Shown here: positions 6,755 through 15,900 of the stretch, piece after piece | How the letters are laid out: each line of letters starts with the position of its first letter | Numbering within the stretch: position 1 is the first letter of the stretch | Assembly: GCA_011390135.1 (NCBI GenBank) | Contig: JAABSZ010000040.1 | Coordinates: forward strand, 1 to 23,649 | DNA from: JAABSP01 sp011390135 | GTDB taxonomy: Bacteria; Desulfobacterota; Desulfobacteria; Desulfobacterales; JAABSP01 | Length of the DNA stretch: 23,649 nucleotides | Direction of reading: 5' to 3' | The notes under the pieces: model-generated | The model's input: the letters and a program-made list of their open reading frames with translations, nothing else | The model's database searches: none | What the model was told of the DNA's origin: nothing | Made by a program: the position numbers and the translations under genes

Positions 6755-9700
6755 ATGCAAATCAAAACGATATTTGCAGCGGATGTGACCCGGGATATCC
6801 CTCCTGTTGTCTATTTCCATGAAACAGATGCCCATAAGGTTCAAGATGAGGTCTCCGAATACATTATCACCGGCGGCTATCCGGAATCCGACCCTCGCCA
6901 TAAGCGGATGAAATCCGGAATTCATGAGCAGTTCGTCCGGCTGCTCAACAATATCGCTTTGGAATTGAAGCGGCCCGAGGGAGTGGAACTGCCGGCTTCA
7001 TGGATATCCGGGTTTTACGGCTCGGGAAAATCGAGCTTTGCCAAACTGCTGGGGCTGGCATTGGACCGGATGGTTCTGCCGGACCGCAGGGAACTCTCGG
7101 ACGCGCTTCTGGCAAGGGATGATTCTCCCAATGCACCCGAATTCCGCGCGGCATGGAAGGCCGTGGCCGATAGGATCGATTCCATGGCCGTGGTCTTTGA
7201 CATCGGCGCGATGGCCAGGGAGAATGAAGATGTCCACGCCGTGGCCAGGCGGAAGATCCAGGAGCGTCTCGACTACTGCTCCACCAGCCACCATGTGGCC
7301 GACTATGAGCTGAAGCTGGAGCTGGATAGAAAATGGGAGGCTTTTCTGGAATGCGCTCAAAAGGTTCTGGGAAAGCCCTGGCGGGAGGCCAGGAGCCATC
7401 AGCTCGCGGAGGATGAATTCTCCCAGGTGCTTCATGTGATGTATCCGGATCTTTATACCGATCCTTTAAGCTGGGCCGACAGCCGGGCAGGCTCCCAGTC
7501 CGGAGCCGGTTCCTCGGTCGCTGAGACCACCCGGATCATTGCCGATATGCTCGAGCTGCGGGCCCCCGGCAAAACCCTCTTCATCGTCGTGGACGAGGTC
7601 AGTCAGCACATTTATCAGAACGACTCCCGAATGCTGAAGCTCCAGTCCATGGTATCGGATCTGGGGCAGAAGCTGAAGGGGCGGGTATGGTTGATGGCAA
7701 CAGGCCAGCAGAAGCTGGAGGATGCCGAGGAGAAGACGGTTCTGGGGAAATTGAAGGACCGGTTTCCGCCCCGGCTGCGGGTGCATCTCTCTCCGACCAA
7801 TATCCGGGATGTGGTGCATAAGCGTCTGCTGAAAAAGGCTCCGGATCAGGAGGGGACCCTTCGGGAGCTTTTTCAGAAGTACCGGAGCGATCTGAAGCTG
7901 TACGGGTATTGCTGCGAGGCAATCACGGAAGATGATTTTGTGGAGGTCTATCCCATGCTGCCGGGGCATGTGGATCTGATCATGCAGATCACCACGGAGA
8001 TGCGCCTGCATTCCACCCGGGGCAAGGGCGACGATTATGCCATCCGGGGATTGCTGCAACTGCTGGGCGAGCTGTTTCGGGAACAGCGGCTCGGGGAAAA
8101 GGAGCTGGGAGAGCTGGTGACGCTGGACCGGATCTATGATGTCCAGCATACTGCGCTGGATACGGATCTGCAGAACACAATGGCCCGGATTCTTTCCCAA
8201 GGTGCTGTGATCGAAGATCCGCAGGCGGCCGGCGTTGCCAAGGCCGTGGCGCTTCTGGAGCTGATCCAGGAGCAGGAGCCGACCACCCTCCAATTGATCT
8301 GCCAGTGCCTCTACAGTCGGTTGGGCATGGGCAACCAGGAGCCGGGTGTCCAGAAAATCCTCAATATGCTTTGCGATGAAGGTCTTCTCTCCTATTCCGA
8401 AAAACAGGGATACAAGATCCAGAGTTCGGCCGGCCAGGAGTGGCAGCGGGAAAGAGAAGCCAGAAGCGTCACAGGGGCAGAAACTCACAAGGTGGTGGCC
8501 GAAAAACTGAAAGAGCTGGTCGGCGCGCTGGAGCGTCCCAAATACAAGAAGAAAGGGTTTCCGTGGGCCGCATTTTTCTGTGATGCCAAAGATACCCAGA
8601 ATGAACAGCGGCTTCAGTCGCCTTTGGATGCGGCTGTTGCCATGGTCGATTTCCGATACCTGAACACGAAAGAAGATCGAAGCCCTTTGTTTTGGACAGG
8701 GGAGAGCAACTCCCAGAACCTCCGGGATCGGATCATTTGGGTCAATGGAAAAACCGATGCGGAGACCCGTATCCGGGAACTGGTAAAATCCCGCAAGATT
8801 CTGAACCGATACAGTTCCCATGCATCTTCGCTGCCGCCGAACAAGCAGCGCCTCTATTACGAGGAGCAGGGCCGGTGCGAGGATCTTGAAAAAAAGGCCG
8901 CGAGCGCGGTGGCTGAATCGTATATGGCCGGCGAGATCTACTTTCGGGGGCGGCGCATCGAAAAACAGCCCCACGGCGTTACCTTTTCCACAGCGCTTTT
9001 GGGGGTTGCCGAGGCGATTCTGCCGGAGCTGTACAGCCGTTATATGGATATGGCCGTCACCCCCGGGGAGCTGAATCAGCTTCTGGAGCCGAACCTGTCT
9101 GGCCCTTCCACGAAATTCATGTCCGGAGGGCTGGGCATTCTCGATCTGGATGCGGGAAAATATATTGCCACCTGCTCAGGGGAGGTTCCGGCCCGGATTC
9201 AGGAGTATATCCGGGAAAACAGCGGGGTTTCGGGGCGTGACCTGCTGACCGCGTTCGGGAAACCGCCATACGGTCATCCGCCGGATGTGGTCAAGGCCTG
9301 TCTCGCGGGTCTTCTGCGCGGTGCCAAGGTCCGGGTCCGACCCGAAGCCGGGGCTGAGATCACCTCGATTCGTGATCCGGGCGCCAAGGATATGTTCCAG
9401 AAGGATCGGGAATTCAAAAGAGCCGATATCCTTCCCCCGGCCGATCAGGGGATCAGCGCCCGGGACCGGATCGCGATCTGCAAGTTTTTCAATGCCTGCC
9501 TCAATGTGGATATCGATCGGGAAAACGATGCCATCGCCGACGCCGTCTTCCACCATTTTCCCCAGCAGGTGAACCGGATACAGGAGCTTGAGGGAAAATG
9601 GAACCGGCTCCCGGAGCGGCCTGAGCTGCCCGAGCAGATCCGGAACCTGAGAAAGGCGCTGGAGGAATGCAAGCGGTCCCGCCATGTGGAGCCGACGGTT

Positions 9701-10381
9701 CTGGCCCTGAAAAAGCATCTGGACGTGCTGCGGGACGGCACTGAGCAACTGGGCATCCAGTTGGCGGAGCTGACAGACGAGAACCTGAACGCGGTGGTCC
9801 GGGCCATGGATGTGCTGGAACACCATGCGGCCCAGCTCGAAGCGGTGGGCAAGACCGATGGCGTGGAGGCGGCGATATCGGCAGTTCGGAAGCAGTTGTC
9901 CGGGGACCGGCCGTGGCGGGAGATCGGGGACGTGGCGGCGGAGATCGAGGCCATCAAGGAGCGGTACCAGGAGGTGCGGCTGGACCTGATTGGGCGGCAA
10001 GAGGCCAATGCCCAGGAGATCCGGGACCGGACCAAGCGGCGGGCCGGGTTCGAGAGGCTGGACGGGGATGGGAGCCACCATGTGCTGCGGCCCATCACGG
10101 AGGCGCTGTGCGACACCACGCCGGAGGCGGTGCAGCCGACCCTGGAGTCCCTGTGGGATTCGGTGGCGGCCCGGCTCCGGGAGGCCGAGGAGGAGGCAAA
10201 CGGGCGCCTGGATGATCTGCTGGCGAGAATTACGAAGCAGCAGGTGGTCAAGGTGCGGCACAATCTGAACGGGAGGGAGTTCGGGGCGATGGATGAGGCG
10301 GATGCGGCGTTGAAGGAGCTGCGGGAGCGTTTGGCGGCGCGGTTGGAGGGGAAGGATGACATTCGGGTGCGGTTGGTGTAG
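6755..10381 (+). CDS. brxC: BREX P-loop ATPase BrxC (BrxC/PglY family)
   Basis: This 1208-aa protein is the large AAA+-like ATPase of BREX. The Walker A motif GFYGSGKS lies at residues 86-93 and the Walker B motif LFIVVDE at about 275-281 (D280, E281). The flanking SWISG and FAKLLG and the N-terminal YFHETDAHKVQDEVSEYI are typical of the family. From about residue 945 to 1110 the sequence is rich in Glu, Leu, Lys and Arg with heptad-like spacing, suggesting coiled coil. The ATG at 6755 follows AAGGGAAAGGA, an excellent ribosome-binding site. In most BREX loci pglX would come next; here three foreign genes intervene. The last 500 bp are notably G-rich on the coding strand. Confidence 0.95.
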   Translation: MQIKTIFAADVTRDIPPVVYFHETDAHKVQDEVSEYIITGGYPESDPRHKRMKSGIHEQFVRLLNNIALELKRPEGVELPASWISGFYGSGKSSFAKLLGLALDRMVLPDRRELSDALLARDDSPNAPEFRAAWKAVADRIDSMAVVFDIGAMARENEDVHAVARRKIQERLDYCSTSHHVADYELKLELDRKWEAFLECAQKVLGKPWREARSHQLAEDEFSQVLHVMYPDLYTDPLSWADSRAGSQSGAGSSVAETTRIIADMLELRAPGKTLFIVVDEVSQHIYQNDSRMLKLQSMVSDLGQKLKGRVWLMATGQQKLEDAEEKTVLGKLKDRFPPRLRVHLSPTNIRDVVHKRLLKKAPDQEGTLRELFQKYRSDLKLYGYCCEAITEDDFVEVYPMLPGHVDLIMQITTEMRLHSTRGKGDDYAIRGLLQLLGELFREQRLGEKELGELVTLDRIYDVQHTALDTDLQNTMARILSQGAVIEDPQAAGVAKAVALLELIQEQEPTTLQLICQCLYSRLGMGNQEPGVQKILNMLCDEGLLSYSEKQGYKIQSSAGQEWQREREARSVTGAETHKVVAEKLKELVGALERPKYKKKGFPWAAFFCDAKDTQNEQRLQSPLDAAVAMVDFRYLNTKEDRSPLFWTGESNSQNLRDRIIWVNGKTDAETRIRELVKSRKILNRYSSHASSLPPNKQRLYYEEQGRCEDLEKKAASAVAESYMAGEIYFRGRRIEKQPHGVTFSTALLGVAEAILPELYSRYMDMAVTPGELNQLLEPNLSGPSTKFMSGGLGILDLDAGKYIATCSGEVPARIQEYIRENSGVSGRDLLTAFGKPPYGHPPDVVKACLAGLLRGAKVRVRPEAGAEITSIRDPGAKDMFQKDREFKRADILPPADQGISARDRIAICKFFNACLNVDIDRENDAIADAVFHHFPQQVNRIQELEGKWNRLPERPELPEQIRNLRKALEECKRSRHVEPTVLALKKHLDVLRDGTEQLGIQLAELTDENLNAVVRAMDVLEHHAAQLEAVGKTDGVEAAISAVRKQLSGDRPWREIGDVAAEIEAIKERYQEVRLDLIGRQEANAQEIRDRTKRRAGFERLDGDGSHHVLRPITEALCDTTPEAVQPTLESLWDSVAARLREAEEEANGRLDDLLARITKQQVVKVRHNLNGREFGAMDEADAALKELRERLAARLEGKDDIRVRLV

Positions 10382-10384
10382 AAT
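10356..10384 (+). promoter_or_regulatory. Possible internal promoter for the cargo cassette
   Basis: ATGACA (10356-10361), a 17-nt spacer and TAGAAT (10379-10384) overlap the last codons and the stop of brxC and point at the first cargo gene. The two boxes are fair matches to sigma70. A promoter here would let the cassette be expressed independently of the BREX operon. The evidence is positional and sequence-based only. Confidence 0.33.
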
Positions 10385-10466
10385 AATGCACAGAATTTGG
10401 AAAAGAGGATTTCCACGCGGTCTTTTTGTATGCAACCGAATTTTTTTAACTTGAAGGGATGTAAAA

Positions 10467-11117
10467 ATGACACCTGAAATAAGGGCGCTCGGATTGGTCA
10501 TGATTGGTGCATTCAACCCGAAAATATTTCATCCCTATTGGATGAAGTCCGTGGAGTTGTTCACCGATACGGAAGCCGCTGACTCGAATATAGAGATCAA
10601 CAACAATGATCTCTCCATTTTTGCCATGGACTGGATGCGATTTGAAGCTACGCAACAGCGGCTTACGATCTTTAGTGAGCAACACCCCTATTTTGACCGG
10701 ATCGTCGATTTTGCATCTCAACTTTTCAGAATATTACGACACACGCCAATATATGTCCTTGGCATAAACCACCATTATCATTTCAAATTCAAAGATGAGG
10801 AAACATGGCACAAGATAGGGCACACTCTTGCGCCGAAAGAATACTGGTCGAGAGTCTTCAAGAATCCCGGAATGGAAAGGATAGAAATCACTAGCCCGCG
10901 TGAAGACGAATATGCGGGTAAATTTATGGCTCGCTGCGACAATTCAAGAAGAGTGATTCCGGGGATTCAAATCCATTTGAATGATCATTATGAAATAGGC
11001 GAACCCAAAGAAGTCATTGGCGCGGAGCAAACGGCACATATTCTGGAAAACCAATATACGTTTTCCTATAAAAAGTCCCAAGAAGTAGTAAAAACGATTC
11101 TTTCCATCGTCGAATAA
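10467..11117 (+). CDS. Cargo protein 1, unknown function (216 aa)
   Basis: This is the first of three genes lodged between brxC and pglX. I do not recognise a named domain with certainty; it has some feel of the TIGR04255 family of unknown function, but I would not press that. Conserved-looking blocks are VMIGAFNPKIF (residues 11-21), LFRILRHTPIYVLGINHHYHF (about 86-106, with three histidines), NPGMERIEI (133-141) and IQIHLNDHYEI (167-177). The protein is soluble, with no signal peptide or membrane segment. AAGGGAT precedes the ATG at good distance. The next gene follows after 11 nt. The base composition is lower in GC than that of brxC, suggesting a separate origin. Antiphage function is only inferred from the location. 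Confidence 0.85.
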   Translation: MTPEIRALGLVMIGAFNPKIFHPYWMKSVELFTDTEAADSNIEINNNDLSIFAMDWMRFEATQQRLTIFSEQHPYFDRIVDFASQLFRILRHTPIYVLGINHHYHFKFKDEETWHKIGHTLAPKEYWSRVFKNPGMERIEITSPREDEYAGKFMARCDNSRRVIPGIQIHLNDHYEIGEPKEVIGAEQTAHILENQYTFSYKKSQEVVKTILSIVE

Positions 11118-11128
11118 AGGAGTCGATC

Positions 11129-11740
11129 ATGAGTTCATCATCAGCCGCCCAAACATATAGTCCACTATTTACAGATTTTCCCAAAGGCACGATGCCGCTT
11201 GATGAACGCACCCGAAGAGAGTCGTCTGAAGCCGATCCCCATATCAAAAGAATTGAAACGGAAAATCGAGACTGGTTGGTTCATTACATTGATGCATACA
11301 GTGACAGTAATGATGCCGATAGTGAGAAAATCGAAAAAACCTCAATGAATTTTGAAATAAACAGGTCCAGCAGGCAACCCATCATCAATTTTCCACATTT
11401 TAAGGAGTGGCGAAAAGGGCACTTCGTTTCACTTAAAAAATGGGAGGGGATTGTAGAATCTGTATTTGAATCAAGTTTTGTTGCAAGGATAAAAGATGTC
11501 GCCAATGAAGTTCCGGACGAAAGAGTGGAAATCGATTTTGATGAATTAACCAATATCGATGAAAAGAAAATGATCGAGGTTGGCGCCATTTTTTCGTGGA
11601 CAATGGGGTATCATGTTAGTTCTGGCGGTACCCGAAAGCGACAAGCGATCTTGATTTTTAGAAGAATGCCTAAATGGACTGAAGAAGATATACAACGGGG
11701 GTACAAAGTGGCAGATGAAATGTTCGCAAAACTAGGATAA
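11129..11740 (+). CDS. Cargo protein 2, unknown function (203 aa)
   Basis: I do not recognise a named domain. The first 90 residues are polar and probably partly disordered, rich in Ser, Asp and Glu. The C-terminal half looks like a small beta-rich domain: KKWEGIVESVFESSFVARI (103-121), an acidic VEIDFDELTNID stretch (133-144), GAIFSWTMGYHV (152-163), and RKRQAILIFRRMPKWTEED (169-187). The pattern of a short barrel with a W-x-G-x-V opening suggests an SH3-like or OB-like fold. The start codon has an excellent ribosome-binding site (AAAGGAG) that overlaps the stop of cargo gene 1, and the MBL gene follows after 5 nt. The tight packing implies that the three products work together. Confidence 0.83.
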   Translation: MSSSSAAQTYSPLFTDFPKGTMPLDERTRRESSEADPHIKRIETENRDWLVHYIDAYSDSNDADSEKIEKTSMNFEINRSSRQPIINFPHFKEWRKGHFVSLKKWEGIVESVFESSFVARIKDVANEVPDERVEIDFDELTNIDEKKMIEVGAIFSWTMGYHVSSGGTRKRQAILIFRRMPKWTEEDIQRGYKVADEMFAKLG

Positions 11741-11745
11741 CTTGA

Positions 11746-12858
11746 ATGGGATCATTCCGTCCGCCTCTGTCAAACGAATTTGAATTAACGCTGTTCGGGA
11801 ATGGGTATGGCGAATGCGTGTTGCTTCATATGGGCGACAATAAATGGATTATCGTGGATTCATGTATCAATCCGTGGACCCAACAAGTTGCGCCTCTGGA
11901 ATACCTGGAAGCAATAAACGTCGATATTTCGAAAAGCGTCGAGATGTTGGTGGTGTCTCATTGGCACGATGATCACATAAAAGGAGTCGGCCAAATCTGT
12001 AAGTCCTGTGAAAATGCAAGGTTTGCGCTATCGAATGCCATGCATCAACGGGATTTTTTCAGGTTCGTAAACGTAGTAAATGAGCGCCCCGTTTATAGTT
12101 ATGCTGGAAAAAGCGCCGATGAGATAATGCACATACTCAATGCCATAGTAAAACGAAAAGAGAAGTCCGGAGAACATCCGCATATATGGGCATCTATCGA
12201 CAAGGTGCTGTACGCCGATAGAATCAGTGACAATGGGTCGGATGCAAAAGTAACTGCCCTATCGCCTTCTGATCATGCCGTTACGACAGCTCTAATTGAG
12301 ATCGCAAAGCTCATACCCCGGGCCAACACTGCGATCAAGGTTGAATCGACAATCAACCCAAATTTATTTGCCATCGCGTTATGGGTTTCCATCGGCAATA
12401 TCCGTATTTTGCTCGGTTCAGACTTGGAAGAAGCCGCACATCCCCTCGGTGCATGGTCTGTTATCGCCAACTCAGGAAACAAACCGGCCGGCAAGGCGGA
12501 TGCTTTCAAAGTTTCTCACCACGGTTCAAAAAATGCTCATTGTGATCACGTTTACGATAAGATGCTGACCGAAAGACATATATCCGTTTTAACGCCGTTC
12601 ACCCACGGAAAGGTCGTATTGCCGAATGATTCGGATATTCGAAGGTTGAAAAAGCAAAAATGCTCCGCCTTGTATATGGCATGCAAGTCCTCAAGCAGAA
12701 CCGTTAAACATGATCCGGCAGTCGAAAAGATCTTGAAGGAATCAACAAAGAGCAGAAAAACCCTGAGTTCTTTTGGCCGCATCACGCTTAGAAAACGAGT
12801 ATCAAGCGATGATGATGATTGGCAAATTTTTACCGAAGGACACGCCTACGAACTATAG
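11746..12858 (+). CDS. ComEC-like metallo-beta-lactamase-fold hydrolase (cargo protein 3)
   Basis: This 370-aa protein has the MBL fold. The metal-binding motif HWHDDH (residues 72-77, in VVSHWHDDHIKG) is complete. Further signs are GNGYGECVLLHMG and IIVDSC at the N-terminus, the bridging aspartate in LLGSDLEEA (D226), and FKVSHHGSK (H258, H259). The HHGSK signature is that of the ComEC/Rec2 type of MBL domains, which are linked to nuclease or phosphodiesterase activity. There are no membrane segments, so this is a free-standing soluble enzyme, not a DNA-uptake channel. As the only gene of the cassette with a clear enzymatic fold it is the likely effector, or the enzyme that handles a nucleotide signal. 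The substrate cannot be told from the sequence. Confidence 0.9.
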   Translation: MGSFRPPLSNEFELTLFGNGYGECVLLHMGDNKWIIVDSCINPWTQQVAPLEYLEAINVDISKSVEMLVVSHWHDDHIKGVGQICKSCENARFALSNAMHQRDFFRFVNVVNERPVYSYAGKSADEIMHILNAIVKRKEKSGEHPHIWASIDKVLYADRISDNGSDAKVTALSPSDHAVTTALIEIAKLIPRANTAIKVESTINPNLFAIALWVSIGNIRILLGSDLEEAAHPLGAWSVIANSGNKPAGKADAFKVSHHGSKNAHCDHVYDKMLTERHISVLTPFTHGKVVLPNDSDIRRLKKQKCSALYMACKSSSRTVKHDPAVEKILKESTKSRKTLSSFGRITLRKRVSSDDDDWQIFTEGHAYEL

Positions 12859-12927
12859 AATTCCATTCATGTCCTGGGGATGAAATCCTAAACCAAAAAA
12901 CTGCTTAGAAAGGTTATACACCTCCGC

Positions 12928-15900
12928 ATGCCAACCACCATGCCCCCAACCACCAAATCCAAACTCTCCACCACCATCTACCACCTCCGCGACCGCCTGC
13001 TCACGGAGTTTCACAACGCCGCAGACAGCGCCTATCGGCTATCCATTCCCCTGGAAAAAGCGGGCCTCACGGAAGAAAACCGGGTCAAGCGCGAGCGTTT
13101 GGAGAACTGGCTGGATGAGCAGGCCCGGCGGGCCAATGGCGGCAAGAAGAAGGGGGCCGACGAGATCCGGGAGCGCCATTACCGGTCCGCGCTGAAGCTG
13201 GCGGCGGCCACGTTTTTGAACCGGATCGTGGTGATCCGCCACATGGAGGCGGTGGGGCTGATCAAGCCGGCGGTGGTCACGGGCGGGTGGAACAGTCCGG
13301 GGTATCGGGAGTTCCGGGACTTCGCCCCGGCCCTCACGAAAGACGAGACCGAGGGGTTTTCGGTCCTGCTGGGGCTGCTGTTCGACGAGTTGGCCCTGGA
13401 TCTGCCGGGGCTTTTCGGGGATGTGGGAATCACGAGGTTGTTCCCGGTCCCGACGGTGTCGCTGCGGGGGGTGGTGGAGGCGTTCGACGATGAAGCCCTC
13501 GGAGATGTTTGGATCGACGACACAACGCTGGGGTGGGTTTATCAGTTCTGGAATGATCCGGAGCGGATCGCGCTGGATGAGAAGGTTAAAAACCGGGGGA
13601 AAATCGAGCGCCATGAGATCGCGTCAAAAACGCAGTTGTTCACCGACCGGTACATGGTGGAATGGTTGCTCCAGAACAGCCTGAACAATTTTTGGCTGGC
13701 GATCTGCCAAAAGAACGGGTGGGAGCCGAAAGCCCGTTCGGAGGGCGTGCTGGCGGCTTTGGAATCGCGTCGGAAAGAATGGCGTGAAAAGCGGGAGGCC
13801 GGGGATGTATCGGCCGAGGAGATGATGCCCATCGAATCTGATGCCGAGGATCGGTGGAAATACTGGGTGGAACAGGAGTTGACCGAAGAGTTCGTGAAGG
13901 CCGCGCCGGCGTCCATCCGGGAGTTGAAACTGCTTGATCCGGCGGTGGGGTCGGGCCATTTTTTGATCATTGCGTTCATGATCTTGGCGGCCTTTTACCG
14001 GGAAGAAGCGGAACACCGGGGGGAGGTGTGGTCGGATCGGGAGATCGCGGAAAGCATCCTTGAAAACAACCTGCACGGCATCGATATCGATCCCCGGGCC
14101 GTCCAGATCGCGGCGGCGGCCCTGTGGCTGAAAGCCAGGACGTTCTGCCGGGAGGCATCCCCCAAAAAGATGAACCTGGTGGCATCGAATCTCGGCATCG
14201 CGTCCCTGCCGGAAGATGATCCGGCCGTGCGGGAGTTAAAAATTGAAGTCCGAAAGGCGACCGGCATTCCCGAGGATTTGACGGAAAAGATCATCCATGC
14301 GCTGAAAGGGGCGGACTATCTGGGGTCACTGCTTAAAGTCGATGAGGCTGTGGATGAGGCGATTCGGGCGCATGAGCAAGGGGAAAAGGACCGTCGGGCG
14401 AAACAGAGCCAGGGCCATCTTTTTGAAGGGTTCAGGCCGGAGCAGACCGTGTTGCCTTTTGACGAGGCGAAGATTTCCGTGCTGGATAAGCTGGATCGGT
14501 TTTTGGAAAAATGCACGGCCGGTCAGGATTTGGGGTTACGGTTGAAAGGGGAGCAACTGGCGGCCGGGGTGAGGTTTATACGAATTCTGAAACAGGGCGG
14601 TTATCATCTCGTGGTTGCGAATCCGCCTTATCATTCGGCTTCGAAGATGGCGGGGGCTGAGTATTTGAAAGGTTCGTATCCTGTTGGGAATCAGGACCTT
14701 TTTGCTGCTTTTATGGTTCGTTCTTTACAATTGCTGAAGCCCTCCGGATTAAGCGCATCTATTACGTTGAGCAATTGGATGTATATTGGGACATATGAGA
14801 ATCTAAGGCGATATTTAATTGATAAAGTATTCATTCAACTTATTGGAGATCTTGGAAAAGCAGCTTTTAGTTCTGGATCAATGTTGATAAATGCCTCAAT
14901 GAATATTTTTCAGAATACAAAGATTAAAATGCATAAATCTTTGGCCGTGAGACCTTTTTCTGTAGATAAAGTTATTGTAGATCCCCATCAGATAAGGCGA
15001 AATCAAATTGCCCTTATAAATGGTTCCGAATGTTTTGAATTTGAAACTTTAAAATTGCGAGATGTAGTACCGGGGCAACCTCTTCTTTATTGGTGGGACA
15101 ATGATTTTCTTGATCGCTATAGAAAAGCCCCCAAAATTGCAGAGGAATGCCCTGTCAGACAGGGCCTCGCCACCGGGAACAATGCTAGATACGTCAGAAA
15201 TTTCTGGGAGGTATCGGACAAATGCTTGTATGTAAAAAAAGTTGACGCACCTCATAATCTTAATCCAAATCAGTACTGGCTCCCCTATATAAAAGGCGCA
15301 GAGGATAGAAAATGGTTTGAGCCCTTGCGGGATGTTTTAGACTGGAAATTTCTTGGTGTTTGCTATGCGTACAGTTCTACAGCACGATTTGGCCGCGGTG
15401 CAACATTTTATTTTCAACAAGGAATATCTTATTCGACAATCGGCTCTAATTTTTCGGCTAGAACAAGACGTTATAAAAGCATTTTTGATGTTTCTGGTGC
15501 TTCTGTATTTCCGAGTTCAATTTCAGATACTGTTTGTTTGATGAATAGTAAAGAATGCCGTAATGTTTTAAGATCATTGAACCCTACCATTAACTTTCAA
15601 GTTGGAGATGTAAATCGTCTTCCATTATTCCAAATAGCGTCTTCAGTGGAAATCTTATCTATCCTCGATCACTCTTTCACCGAATATGAAGCTGCCCGAG
15701 AAAATTCAATAGAATTTAAAAAGCCTTGTCCATCCGCCTGGACCTACGCCCAAAACTGGGCTCAACAAGCCGTAGACCGCCCACAAGGTGCCCCCTTACC
15801 TGAATACAACCCCATCTACGAAGCCCCACCCCCCACAAACCACATCTCCTTCACCATAGGCACCGCCCTCGGCCGCTTCTGCGCAAACGGCGAAGGCATT

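Noticed and set aside
10379..12861. The hexamer TAGAAT occurs at both edges of the cargo cassette, at the stop codons of brxC and of the MBL gene
   Set aside because: Six bases that include a stop codon are too short to count as a target-site duplication, and no terminal inverted repeats, transposase or integrase accompany them.
12854..12927. A separate promoter for pglX after the cargo cassette
   Set aside because: The best pair (TTACCG-18-TATAGA) matches consensus poorly, and TTATAC at 12914 is too close to the start codon with no -35 box.
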